A stretch of DNA of 64,000 bases. Source: Saccharum officinarum. Its lineage: Eukaryota > Streptophyta > Magnoliopsida > Poales > Poaceae. Made by a program: the position numbers and the translations under genes. The stretch covers positions 22,001,063 to 22,065,062 of the forward strand of contig CM036179.1 in assembly GCA_020631735.1 (NCBI GenBank), in the 5' to 3' direction. Shown here piece after piece: positions 1 through 11,189 of this stretch. The notes beneath the pieces are model-generated. The model ran no database searches and was not told where the DNA came from. It saw only the letters and a list, made by a program, of their open reading frames with translations. The first letter of the stretch is position 1. Each line of letters opens with the position of its first letter.

Positions 1-640
1 CCGAAAACGGCGGCCCTTGCCCGGCGCGCGGAGCCCTCCTCCCCGCAGTCCATCACCTCCGCCGAGAGACACCAGCCACGGGGGCTCGGAGTGGCACCCT
101 CGATATCTCGACGTCGATGGGAAAGCCAGGGACGCGCACGGGCCGCCTGTCGTCGTCGACTCCCTCGAAGATCCTGTGGACATTCATCTGGCGCATGCAC
201 AAGGAGGAGAAGGCGCCGAAGCCATCGAACGAGAGCCGCGGCACGCCGAGAGACGACGCAGCTCGCCGGCGGCGTGGTGCTGCCCTCCCTGAGGCGCGCG
301 AGGAGCGGCCCGCGGAGCATGGCGCAGGCGTCGTTGAAGTTGCCGAGGAGGCCGAGGCCCGGCAGCGCGTCGAGGCTCTCGCAGCCCTCGGGAGGCCGGC
401 CTCGGCGCAGGGGAAGCGGAGAGCGAGGAAACGGATGGGGAGCTCGTCGTCGCTGGGGGTGCGGCCGAGGCGGGGCAGGTTGAGGGGCGTCGTCACGAAC
501 GTGACGAGCTCGCCGCGGCGGGACAGGGCGCGGGCCAGGTCGAGCATCGGGCCGGCGTGGCCCGCGGCCATCATCGGCACCAGCACGAAGTGCGGCGGCG
601 AGTCAACACCAGCCACGGGGGCCGAAGTTCCCGGCGACAT
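1..640 (-). pseudogene. UGT73-like glycosyltransferase remnant (U0)
   Basis: This is a broken paralogue of U5. The ATG complement is at 638-640 and the N-terminal Rossmann-like region is clear, with the VPMMAAGH motif that carries the catalytic His of plant UGTs. Compared with U5 there is a one-base shortfall in a G run near 391, a 9-bp loss near 291, a loss of about 47 bp near 251, and loss of nearly the whole UDP-sugar domain: 94 onward matches the middle of U5, while 1-61 matches its extreme C-terminus. Between them lies a filler of about 32 bp, part of it copied from 606-622. The PSPG box is absent, so no activity is expected. The gene tail runs off the left edge. Confidence 0.85.
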
Positions 641-1329
641 GGCAGACGACCGGGCGAGCAACTTGACGGAGTGCAGGAGTCGTTCTCGATTTGGAACTTT
701 ACCGTGGCTGCTTGTGTTGTCGTGCAAGCTCGACTGCTCGTAAATGGTCGTTGTACTAACTGACACGACGTCGACCCGGTGCAAGCGATAATATTGTTTA
801 GACGCGCGAGTCCAAAATTGTTGGCGTTGGATTGGGTAGGTTTTAACGCACGACAAGTGTATTTTATCACTTGATGAAAACAGTCACGGAGAGTATTTGT
901 GTGGCATGGTCCATTCAGAATTCCTGACTAGTCCAATCGTACAACGGCGATGGCCCAATGCCATTCTCCTGCATCCTCATCATATATTTTATCCAATCTT
1001 CTATATAACTTAAAAAAGTAAGTACCAGTTTAGAATATAGCAAACTCCTATATATCTCATGTCCAATATCTATAATTATTAAAAATATCTTCCAAAAGAA
1101 GCATAATTTCTCCTAAATAAATGAGACAACCCATTACCCATTTCTGCTGCCCCTGAAGCAATATAGAAGATAAGTTTTTTCTCTAATATGCAAGAGCGTT
1201 GCGTATCATTGTATTAAGAAGAGAGAAAGTCAAATAAAGTACAAGAGTGGTCGTTCCCGGCCCGACGGAAACCACGATGAGGCTACATCTTGATTATGAC
1301 AACCCAGGGATCCACAGGGATCAACCTAA
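641..1329. other. AT-rich spacer upstream of U0
   Basis: This is non-coding DNA between the UGT start and the retrogene stop. It is duplicated at 32638-33330 and 50267-50959, so it should hold the promoter of the U5-type genes. No TATA box could be placed with confidence. Confidence 0.5.
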
Positions 1330-3543
1330 CTACAGGCGCGACCCTCTGCAAGCTGGGAAGAGCTCGTCGAAGGCCTCAACTTCAGCAGTCGAGAGGTCGC
1401 CCTCGAAGTAGGACTCGTAGGAGCGCTTGGTCGTAGAGGAAGGCGGCGCCGACGCTTCTAGGAGCCCCAACCTCTTCTTGAGCAAAACTTCGCCGCGCTT
1501 GGACGTCAGAATGTGGTCCATGTTCTGAGCAGCAATCCATCTGCTCCGAAGGGGAAAGGTCCGCTTGGGCGGCGTCTTCTGCTTGGGAGAGGAGCTGATG
1601 AGGGGTGGCTCCCTTACCACCACCACCTCCTGGCGAAACCTAGCTAGTCGTCGCGTGGCCTCAGCAGGGGAGGACGAGTCCTCCTCCATCAACGCCATAG
1701 CGCCCGCCGATGTGCCCCGCACGGGAGACTATGGAGGTGACTCATGGTCCACCGTGCACTAAGGGGCCATCAACGTAGGGTCCCACAACGAGGCCTGGCC
1801 CTCTGGCAGACAGCCAGGAGCCTCCACCAGAGGATCAGGTTCAAGGACACGACGCATGGAAGTCAAAGCAGCGTCTTCGCTGGCGGCGGCCGACTCGTCC
1901 CTGGTGATGTCCGTCGACAACTTACCACTACTACGCCGGCATCGTCTTAGGCGGTGACGGGTACCGTGGGCACCCCCATGACCCCGGTCATGGTCTCCTC
2001 TGCGGTTGGTGTACCACCAAGAGGTGTGTGCTGGGAGGGCGGTTGGTGGCCGGCACGAGCGAGGCGAGGCCGACCCCTGCCGAAAGGCGTCGCCTTGGAC
2101 CGACCATAGTCCTTGGCGATGTGGCCGAGACCGCGACAGCACAGACAACGCCAAGGTCCCCGGCAAGTCGCCACACGGTGCGAGAGGGAGAGGTAGTTGA
2201 AGGATCTGCCACGGAAATGAGCGGGAATCTTCTGGGCTTGCGCCCGCGGGCCGGAGCCGTGGTGAAGCTCAGCCGTGACAGATGCGGGTCCTTCCTCTAG
2301 TCGGGGTAGAATCTCACACCACCCATCAACGTTGCGGGCAGAGACCCGACTTCGCGCACCTAAGCGTTGGCGGGCGGGTGCTCGACCATCCACCGCCCGG
2401 GCTGGTAAGCCGTGCACCAGTTGAGGGCGCGGCCGGCCACGTCGCCTTCGCCGTCGTGTAGGACTCTGCCCGATGTCCCCCCCACCGCGCCCCGGAGCAG
2501 CTGTGGGGCCCTAGGCGCGTGCGGGGGGCACGGTGGCCAGCCTGGCTGGGCGGAGAGCTACCTCCAAGTAGTTGAGGGACTGTCGTCATCAGATTCATCA
2601 CTGCCTTTGTCTACCCATCAGCAGTGCTTTGAGCATCCACCCAAGGATGGGTAGAACGGGTCCGCGGACAGGGACAGCGTGGAGCCCGACGTCGACTAGT
2701 GCGATGATGAAGAAGGCAGCAATGGCACTCCAGTCCGCAGTGGCGTGCCAACGCCCGTGGTGGCGGTGGCGTGCTGCAGCGTTGTTGACGCTGCCGGCCC
2801 GACGTCCACGTCCTCGTGCTCGCCATCCATGACGTCCTCGATGATGACCGAAGACGCATCCACCAAGGCCCTAGCCATGGAGCCCGCGGCCGATGGCCGC
2901 CGAGGCAGAGGAGTGCCAGCGCAACACCCCGAAGTGGCCCAGGTAGGGCCTCCAGGCTGCGGGGAGGAGGTCCCGATCGTCGGATCCGGGCCCGGTAGTG
3001 CCCCGATGGCCACCTCCGGTGCGGATGCAGCAGCGATGGCTGACCCGGGCGGTGGCGCGGGCGGCTCGAGATCTCGGGCCGGGGGCGCATGGACCCATCA
3101 GCGGCGGAGAGGGGAGGAGAGGTGGAGGGGGAGCAGGGTGTTGCGGGCGCCAGTGCCGGAGTGGCAGCCAACGTCGCTGGCGGTGGCGGCGGCGGGCCTG
3201 ACGGGGCGCCGCCTAGGGTTTGCCAACCAGCCGCTCCACCCGCTTCAGCGACCCTGCGAGCTTCTTTAGGCGGCGTGAAGGAGGCCCAGGCCGCCGGATC
3301 CGAGCCTGGCGGAGCTCCGATGGTCAGCCATGGTGTCGCCGCCGCAGTGGAGGCCGGTCCCTGTGCGGGCGTCTCGGGGATGGGGGGGCACTCAGGTCGC
3401 TCACCGGTGGGGAGGGGAGTAGAGGAGGAGGGGGAGAGGGAGTGGGAGGAGGGGGTGGCGGGCGCTGGCGCCGGGGAGGCGACCGACGCCGCCGGTGGCG
3501 GTGGGGCAGGGCCGTCAGGGCGGGGTCGCCTAGGGTCACCCAC
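1330..3543 (-). pseudogene. Zinc-knuckle retroelement-type protein remnant, copy A
   Basis: Reading on the minus strand, 3543-2611 encodes a Pro/Ser/Ala-rich stretch. Near 2080-2110 there is a degenerate CCHC knuckle (C-x2-C-x4-H, with Tyr in place of the last Cys). 1722-1330 encodes a C-terminal tail with RSRRIAAQ and KRGEVLLKKRLG motifs and a conserved FDELFP-like end. I recognise this tail from the abundant grass DUF4283/zf-CCHC proteins, which are retroelement-derived. The pieces lie in different frames, so it is a pseudogene. Its C-terminal frame is longer than in the two other copies, which lack a base near 1510. The family call rests on memory of motifs. Confidence 0.55.
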
Positions 3544-3779
3544 CCAGGGCTTTTTCTCCCACGTCTTCGAATGTTACTAGACCACTGGAATTCAATCTGC
3601 TACAACAATGCTCTTTTATATCCTATAATTGATTTTTGAGTGATTCGCTTCTCATGTAGTCAAGACTAACCCATAGAAAAATCATAGAATATAAGAGTGC
3701 TAGCCAATGGCTTTCACCTTTTTTATAAAAAAATAATATGATATTGTAGTCAATTTTACTAGCTAGTATGTGCCTTACT

Positions 3780-4173
3780 AATTTTTTTTTGCAACTGAGC
3801 CCTTTTTATTAAAATTTTACATTTATACCTCTGGACATCCAAAACTCATCTTTGGACCCCTTTCTCGGAGGCGCCGATGTAACACGTCTTGGCTACCTCG
3901 GCGTCATAGGTCATGGCGTCGAGGTAGGAGGCCAGGGATTGCGTGGCTAGCGATGTGGCGCTAACGTGGCCAGACCTCGGGCCACAATTCACGGCGTTGT
4001 AGATCATGGCGCCAATCCTAGCCTTCTACCTCGGAGCTATGAGCTATGACGTCGAGACCTATTACCTCGACGTCGTAGGTCACGGCACTGAGAAAATGGT
4101 CCAATATGGGTTTTTGACGCCCAGGGGTATAAATGTAAAATTTTGACAAAAAAAAGGCTCAATTGAAAAAAAT
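3780..4173. mobile_element. MITE-like element with about 50-bp inverted ends
   Basis: The ends are long imperfect inverted repeats: T-run, (A)CTGAGCC, then AAAATTTTACATTTATACC on the left, mirrored on the right at about 4125-4173. The interior is GC-rich and full of short palindromic GTCGAGGTA / TACCTCGAC words, so a transcript would fold strongly. No convincing target duplication was found. The superfamily is uncertain. Confidence 0.6.
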
Positions 4174-5027
4174 CAGCCTTGCCTTCACAACATTTGAAGA
4201 AAGATTCACCTTCCATATAACTGATTGACCAAACTTATTTAATAGAGATTTCTATTAACTAAAGTGGACTCTAATAGGTAGCAACCAATGCAAAAGCGAT
4301 TACACAATAGTAATGTGTTCATTTGCCATATACAAAGCCAAAACCTCGGGGCAAATACAAAACAAAAAATCTAATTGTGCCTTCTCCACCAAATCTAACA
4401 ATGCTTCCTTCTCATTATACATAGTAACACCAATTCGACTTGTTTGCCTCCAGTATCTCACAACAAGCGTGCAAGCATATATTGCAAACAATTCGACTTG
4501 TTTGCCTCCAGTATCTCACAACAAGCATGCAAGCATACATTGCAAACTAATATTTGAGAAGAAATGGCTTGAAAAGGCCAACAAATTATCTTTGGCTAGC
4601 CTAACCATTTATATATGTTGAAAGATGTGTCCTTACATCCGACGCCGGGTAGCTCACCTGTTTTTTATTGTGTTATTCACGCATCTAGTATTAATATAAG
4701 CTCAGCTCACACCCAAAAAATGACCTTCACAGCTAGTTCATGTGTTCTGTTCTATCCACTACCCAAAAAATTATAAATGACCATCACACTTAGTTCATGT
4801 ATTCAACATGTAGCTAGCATCCCATTGTTCCATGTTAAAGTGATCCGTTTCGGGGTGGCCGCGCTCATAAGCGATTGAGTACCTGCCATGTTCAAGACGT
4901 GTTCTATTTTAGGAATGACGTCGTAATAATCAGAGATGTTGGTCGCTGGGTTGGTTTTGGTTAGGGGTCTGGTCCTGGACTTTCTTTTTCTGTCTATCTG
5001 AACAATCTCATGTATTTCCATTTATCT
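4174..5027. other. Non-coding DNA with short duplications
   Basis: I see no gene here. A 58-bp unit is tandemly duplicated at 4431-4488 and 4489-4546 with a few differences. A second, looser direct repeat lies at about 4711-4745 and 4760-4802 (shared AGTTCATGT and ACCCAAAAAAT words). Confidence 0.6.
4431..4546. repeat. 58-bp tandem duplication
   Basis: Two adjacent units beginning CAATTCGACTTGTTTGCCTC differ at only a few positions. The short ORFs across it are by-products of the duplication. Confidence 0.8.
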
Positions 5028-5167
5028 TTAGACCTTGTTTGGATGCATGTGTATCCACGACAATCTACATGTATTGAAGTGAAATAGAATGAAATTTAGT
5101 TTAATTCTACTCCAATCCATTTCAATACACGTGGATTTAAATGAATACATGCACATTCAAAGCCTTA
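5028..5167. mobile_element. Tourist-like MITE
   Basis: The 134-bp element (5031-5164) is flanked by TTA on both sides (5028-5030 and 5165-5167), as in PIF/Harbinger MITEs. The ends are imperfect inverted repeats around a GACCTTGTTTGGATG-type terminus, and the whole element can fold on itself. Confidence 0.6.
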
Positions 5168-5804
5168 AATGGAAATGGAGGATGGCCTGAGTGGAAAAAA
5201 AAGACACCATTAACTTCAGGATGAATCTCCGACGGTATCATCGGGCTGTCAATCATATGGCTGGGCAACTATACCCACGTGTATTCCTTAAAAAAAACTA
5301 TACCCGTGTGTACACAAATCCACGCTCTACAAATTATGTTGGCCAAGTGAAATCAGGATTCATGGGTAAGCCCATCCGTACTTTTTAATGATATAACTAG
5401 CAATGTGACCGAAGCAAATTACACGTCAAATGTATTCTTTGATTTTTATGCAACTTAGCTTAGACTCTTCCCATATGTTTTTACTCTCTTGAAGTATTTT
5501 AAAGTTAGCATTCCGTGACACCATAATGATGACAATGTTGCATCGACTCCTAGGGTGAATTTCACAAGGCACCTAGACTTGGAGCACAAGAGCACCCCTC
5601 GTCGCCAAATGAGGTGATTGAATCCACCATGCACACATGCTCTTTACTCGTTCTTCTTGGTGTGACACATCCAATCCAATGCATGTAGATCTAACAAACG
5701 CAGGAGCTCCTGCCGTGTGCTTTCAAATGAAGTACTCGAGGGGGGCGGAGCTTTGTATGGCCATGTCTGCGGCAGGTGCAAGGCAAGGCTACATGGTGGG
5801 CTCA
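5168..5804. other. Unrecognised non-coding DNA left of the Copia element
   Basis: Mixed-composition DNA with only short ORFs. I recognise no domain or repeat. It is the left flank of the Copia insertion. Confidence 0.4.
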
Positions 5805-6096
5805 GTAAAAATGGTGTAACGTGATTGCCTTTCTTCGCCTCTCACGGTTCCATGTTATATAGGTGGGAATAGCCCCCACCGTGGCTTTACAAGAGTTGCA
5901 TGGTATAAGGTTGATCCACTCTCCTAGGAGCTAATTACAGTAGTCAATTCTATACTAACTCACGGCATGTACACCTGCATAATCACTATATTTATCTTCT
6001 AACTTCTACCATGAGTATACACACCGAGTCCATGGGATCCATGTGAATAGGAGTCAAGTATGAGATCCATGTGAATAGGAGTCAAGTATCTTAACA
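5805..6096 (-). repeat. Copia 3' LTR
   Basis: On the minus strand the LTR begins TGTTAAGATACTTG right after the polypurine tract. It ends near 5805 where similarity to the right LTR starts. A 27-bp unit (GAGATCCATGTGAATAGGAG region) is repeated in tandem near 6045-6090. Confidence 0.75.
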
Positions 6097-6117
6097 CCCC
6101 CCATCAATCACAACACA

Positions 6118-8826
6118 CACTACACCACAACTCTTAAATAGCATCTGACTGCAGTTGCTAAAAGTTGATAATCAGCGTTGGACGGTGAGTCACTAAAGGT
6201 TTGTGAAGTACAGTCAGTTTCTAAAATTGAGTACGGCGATGGATGGTCCATTGCTATAATTTTTTTCTTTTACGTTGGATCATCAGTCGCTATACATCAG
6301 TAACAGCATTGGATGGTCCGTCGCTAAACAAATTTTCCATTGGTGCCCTGTATTTGGTCCCTTCCCACAGTAATTTTGGCCCAAAATGACAAACCCTAAG
6401 TCAACCCCCCAGACCAATACACAGCAACTCCACCTCTCCTAGCGTTCTATCCACGATTCCACGCACGCCGCCTCCACGAACTCGCCTGGCGCACTGGCGC
6501 ACCCGCCTGCCGGCCGCACTGGCGCACCCGCCTGGTCAGACAATATTAAGGGACTATTTAATCCCCTTGTATTTCCTTATGCATAAATTGTTCTGTTCAG
6601 AAACATGAATTTTTTTAAGGTGCCGTCCACTTGATCAATTTCTCTTCACAGCGCACTATGACTAGAGTTTTGCTGGGCATTCATGTTCAGATAATTATTT
6701 TTCTAGCTATTGACCCTCCAGTCGAATTTTTGGCTTGTGTTAAAATGTCGTTCAATCAGTAAAGCCACAGTATTAATTCTACTGTGTTTTTGCCTAACTA
6801 TCAGTAGTAGTTTTATACTTTGCTAATAAGATACCTATGTATGTACTATGTCTCAGATGAACAAACAAATACTGCAAATCTCGCTCTGCAGATAAATGTC
6901 AAGGTTGGTTTTCTATCGACTATGCTTTTGTCTGTGTTCTATTTTTTTTTCAGTTGCCAAGTCCAAAAAGAAAATTTTATTTGTTTTCAAAGGAGGAAGG
7001 AACACAGTGCTGGCTGATGCAGTGTCAAGACGCATTCCTTTGGTGACTGACAGGCCTACCATCATATTTGGTGCTGATGTGACCCATCCTGATCCTGGTG
7101 AAAATAGCAGCCCTTCCATTGCTACTGTAAGTTGAACTGTTGTACTCAAGTTTTGTGACTGTTCGTTCGCACATACACTGACAAATGTTTCATTGTTTGT
7201 ATAACCGTGCAGGTTGTGGCTTCCCAAGATTGGCCTGAGGTGACAAAGTATGCTGGTTTAGTTTCTGCTCAATCTCATAGGCAAGAGTTAATAGAGGATC
7301 TGTATAAGGTCACACATGATCCACGGAAAGGAACCATTTGTAGTGGCATGATCAGGTATGCCAGCAAGCCCCCTCTCCTTTTGTCCTTTTACCTAGAGCA
7401 CAAGTAAAGTAATACATGCAGCTCCACATTTGCAGGGAGCTTCTTATATCCTTCAAAAGATCAACTGGTCAAAAGCCTCAGAGGATACTATTCTACAGGT
7501 GTGTGCGTGTGATTTCCTACAAGACTTTGCATTTGAACTGCTACAACTGGCTAGTTACTCGAAGCGTTGGCCAATTAATGTGGTTACCTTTGATAGAGAT
7601 GGTGTGAGTGAAGGGCAGTTCTATCAAGTTCTACTGCATGAACTGGATGCAATCCGAAAGGTAACTTTCTTCTTTCCTTTTCCTTTTGGAGACACAGATA
7701 GGGTTGTTGCAACTTGCAAGTTATAGTTGATGATGTTAATGTGTGCCTTAGGCATGAGCATTGCTGGAAGCAAATTACCCACCACAGGTGACTTTCATCG
7801 TGGTCCAGAAACGGCACCACACGAGGTTGTTGGCACACAACATCAGAATTCAGTCGACAGGAGTGGGAACATACTTCCTGGTGGGTATTAATTCTTGTTT
7901 TCGAAATGAAAATGATATACATGCTGCTGCAGTCTTTTGGAAACTTAACTAGAGAACCCTTTGGGCTTTGTTTTGGTTTGGGTCAAATTGCTGGTACTGT
8001 TGTGGACTCGAAGATTTGCCACCCTATAGAGTTTGACTTCTTCCTGTGCAGCCATGCTGGCATCAAGGGCACCAGCCGTCCTGCTAGTATATTTGTGAAA
8101 CTGTGTTTTCTCAGCCCCCTTGTAAGTTGTACATAGGAAGTTGTACTTTATTAGACTACTGATTCTATCATTTTTTAGGAACTTTTGGATGCTGCTACGA
8201 GCTTATGAACAGCAAGTTGATCATAGTACTTATGGATGTGCAACGAACCGATTAGTTGGTCAAGACCTAATGGCTGTATGGTTGCAGATCTTGAGCTTTT
8301 GCCCAATGTTTTTTTTTGTTTTCATGACATGTGCTATGCTAAATTTTTTAACATCAGCTAGGATTAGCCTTGCCTTTGATCCTGAGATACTTCAAACAAG
8401 GACTAGTTTGATGTTAGTGACATTACATGTATAATGTACTTGTTCGATACATGAATCAATGTATGGATATTATGATCACTTTTGAATGTCATCACTTGTG
8501 TACGTGAATCAATGTATACCTTCAGACTAGCTTTTATTTTTTTTTACTTGTTTACAATTGAGCATGTCAAACTGTCAGTTGCTAAAAGCTATTATAGCAT
8601 TGGATTGTCCGTTGCTATAAGTTCTAACACGCTGTCTGCTGCCGAAAGTTGGAGCGATTGATGGTCTGTCGCTAAAGATGAAGTCCGTCGCTGTACACAT
8701 ACAACGACGGCTTCAACAACAACTGCTAGGGTCTGTTGCTATAACTTTTAGCAACGGACCGTCGGTTGCTGTAGACCCCTTACAACAACTTCAAGTCAGT
8801 CGCTGTTTAAGGGTTGTGGTGTAGTG
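6118..8826 (+). mobile_element. Non-autonomous CACTA transposon carrying an AGO fragment
   Basis: Both ends start CACTACACCACAAC; the inverted match extends over about 25 bp (6118-6142 against 8802-8826) with two mismatches. Subterminal regions on both sides are packed with GTTGCTAAAAG / GGTCCGTCGCTA motifs in both orientations, the classic CACTA (En/Spm) arrangement. No transposase was seen. The flanking triplets are ACA and GCA, so the expected 3-bp target duplication is imperfect. It sits inside the Copia element beside the end of its RNase H region. Confidence 0.85.
6855..8087 (+). pseudogene. Captured ARGONAUTE PIWI-domain fragment with introns
   Basis: Exon-like pieces match plant AGO1-type PIWI: 6855-6903 (ending LALQINVK), about 6990-7126 (GGRNTVL, then [10 protein letters not shown] with the first catalytic Asp), 7213-7355 ([20 protein letters not shown]), 7436-7498, 7597-7660 ([13 protein letters not shown] with the second Asp), 7752-7880 ([10 protein letters not shown]) and 7994-8087 ([19 protein letters not shown]). 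Introns with GT/AG borders separate them, so the fragment came from genomic DNA rather than a processed transcript. It is dead: an in-frame TGA at 7755-7757, a frameshift near 7830, a changed acceptor before 7994, and loss of everything after [11 protein letters not shown], including the third catalytic residue. Confidence 0.9.
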
Positions 8827-9600
8827 GCATTGGTTAAGTTGAGATTGTTCTGGAATTTGATTGTTAGTTTTTTAGGGAGTGCTTTAGTGAACCCATCCGC
8901 TATTTGATCAGTTGTACTGATGAATCTGATATCCAAGAGCTTGGCTGCAACTTGCTCTCTTACAAAATGATAATCAATTTCAATATGTTTTGTACGTGCA
9001 TGAAAGACTGGATTGGCAGAAAGATACTTTGTCCCAATATTGTCACACCATAAACAAGCTGCTCGGAGATGTGGTATTGCTAGTTCATCAAATAATTTTT
9101 GGATCCACATTACCTCAGCAGTGGCATTTGCCGGTGACTTGTATTCGGCTTCAGTACTTGAACGTGACACGGTTGCCTGCTTTCTTGCACACCAAGATAT
9201 TAGATTGCAGCCAAGGAACACGGCAAAGCCCCCCGTAGATCATCTATCATCAGGACAGCCAACCCGATCTGCATCAGAAAAGGCGCTAACAAGCATAGAA
9301 TTAGCCTTGCTAATTTTTATACCCAAACCAATAGTGCCTTGTACATATCGTAGGATTCTTTTGACTGCTTCCCAATGTACAGTCATTGGAGAATGTAAGA
9401 ATTGGCAGACTTTGTTGCCTTTCTAGGGTGGAACTAGGTGCCAAGTTTTGTTTCGGTGTAATGCATCAAATTCAACATCCATGGCATGTTTCCAATTTTT
9501 ATCAACCAATGCATGTTCTAAAGTAGGTGACTCATCAGATACAGTAGCAAGCTGACCGTACCTTATCGTACCATCGGTGTATGTTTTGGGTTTTCTAATT
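8827..9600 (-). pseudogene. Copia RNase H and RT remnant
   Basis: The minus strand encodes RNase H motifs ([35 protein letters not shown]), with the end cut off by the CACTA. Upstream, about 9300-9420 encodes the RT C-terminal part ([12 protein letters not shown]). Next to it, about 9430-9560 encodes only the very start of RT (WKHAMDVEFDALHRNKTWHL). The RT core with its YVDD active site is missing between them, so a large internal deletion lies near 9425. Stops interrupt the frames. Confidence 0.8.
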
Positions 9601-9689
9601 CCATAATGGAGGCGAGTGATAGGCTGCTGCAGTTGTGAAGGTGCAGCAGAAACAACAGTGTTGGCTGGTGCAGATGATCCAGGCGGCGG

Positions 9690-11160
9690 TTACTCTAGTT
9701 CTAGCGCTGCGCCGGACAGCGACGACAACGAGGAAGATGTGGGGGTGTCGCAGTCGTGCTCCCCCCATGCCCCCCAACATCGAAGCGGGACGCTGTTCGG
9801 AGCCACCAGGTGGCGCGTTCGGAGCAGTGGAGTCGGATGCTGACAAGGGAAGCAGGGGCGCGGAGGACGACGCGTGATCCAACTCACGATCCGAGGGGAT
9901 CCTGGCAGCGCGGCATGCGAATCCGCCTGAAGAGGTGCGCCGGTCCCTGCTAAAATTGGAAAGTGACGAGGTAACATGAAATCTTGGCTATTAATAGCCG
10001 ACTTTGATTGTGTTGACGCTGAGTTCTCGCCATGCAGAATTTCACCAGTATCTGCATGCTCAACAGAGGGGTTATTGCATAGGGAACCATTACCAGAATA
10101 GGAAGAAGAATTGTTGTCCCCTAGATCGGATGAAGGATTACGAAGGGAGAGTGGAAGAAGTAAAATCTCTGATTTTAACCAAGCACTGGCATTAGGATAA
10201 AGATGGGCAAACGGGTAAATATTCTCATCAAACACAACGTCGCGAGAAATATAAACCTGTCCTTCAGAAATATCCAGGCACTTAAAACCTTTATGCATGT
10301 TGCTATACCCAAGAAAAGCACATTGTTTAGAGCGGAATTGAAGTTTGCAGGAATTGTATGGGCGTAAGTTAGGCCAACATGCGCAGCCAAAGGTTCTAAG
10401 GATTGTATAATATGGTTGTTGGTCAAATAGACGCGTAAGAGGTGTTTGGTCATGAATAACCTTGCTAGACAGGCGATTGATTAAATAGGTAGCAGTGATA
10501 AATGCCTTATCCCAGAATTTGAGAGGCATAGAGGCATGAGCAAGCAAGGATAAGCCAACTTCCACAATATGACGATGTTTTCTTTCAGCAGAACCATTCT
10601 GCTGATGTGCATAGGGACAAGAAACATGATGAGATATCCCTATGTGCTGAAAAAAGGTGTTTAATTTTTTATATTCTCCCCCAGTTTATTTGGACAGCAA
10701 GAATTTTTTTATTGAATTGTCTCTCAACCATAGGTTGAAAATCATGAAATTTTTGAAAGACTTCAGATTTGTGGCGAAGCAAGTAAATCCATGTAAATTT
10801 ACTGAAATCATCGATGAAGCTAACATAATAATTATATTTGCCGACAGAAGTGGGTGTCAGCCCCCATACACCCGAGAAAATAAGTTCAAAAGGACTCGAG
10901 GATACGCTAGTGGACCTAGCATAGGGTAATTGATGACTTTTACCCTTTTGACATGCATCACATACTGTGTCTTTATTTAGATCAGAAACAAAAGGAATAT
11001 GGCTCTTATTAAGGACCTGACGAACTACTACAGATGAAGGATGATCAAGGCGACTATGCCATCTAGATGCGGAGGACTTGATGGCACCACACGTAGCTTT
11101 ATTTGATGATGACCTAAAAGATTTTAGTGGATAAAGGCCTCCTTCGCAATTTCCTTTATG
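9690..11160 (-). pseudogene. Copia integrase remnant
   Basis: Positions 10565-9690 encode the C-terminal half of integrase (FWDKAFITATYLINRL, then the RTFGCACWPNLRPYN and FLGYSNMHKGFKCLD motifs), followed by a low-similarity hinge. Positions about 11160-10570 encode the zinc-binding and catalytic regions in broken frames. Separate frames and stops show decay. Confidence 0.75.
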
Positions 11161-11189
11161 AAGAATTTTCTTCGTGTCCTAGTCCTTGA

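Larger units (their letters stand above)
1..3728. repeat. Diverged third copy of the UGT-retrogene segment
   Basis: From 94 to 3728 the sequence follows about 49675-53351 in the same order and orientation: UGT (minus), AT-rich spacer, retrogene (minus), 3'-side spacer. The copies differ by scattered substitutions and small indels, unlike the two near-identical blocks further on, so this is an older duplication. Similarity stops just after a shared CACCTTTTTTATA stretch at 3717-3729. Confidence 0.85.

Noticed and set aside
2611..3543. A 310-residue host protein
   Set aside because: It starts at a non-ATG codon, is low-complexity, and is the N-terminal part of a decayed repetitive retrogene.
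6855..8087. A functional AGO gene
   Set aside because: It is only part of one domain, with a nonsense codon, a frameshift and no C-terminal end, inside a transposon.
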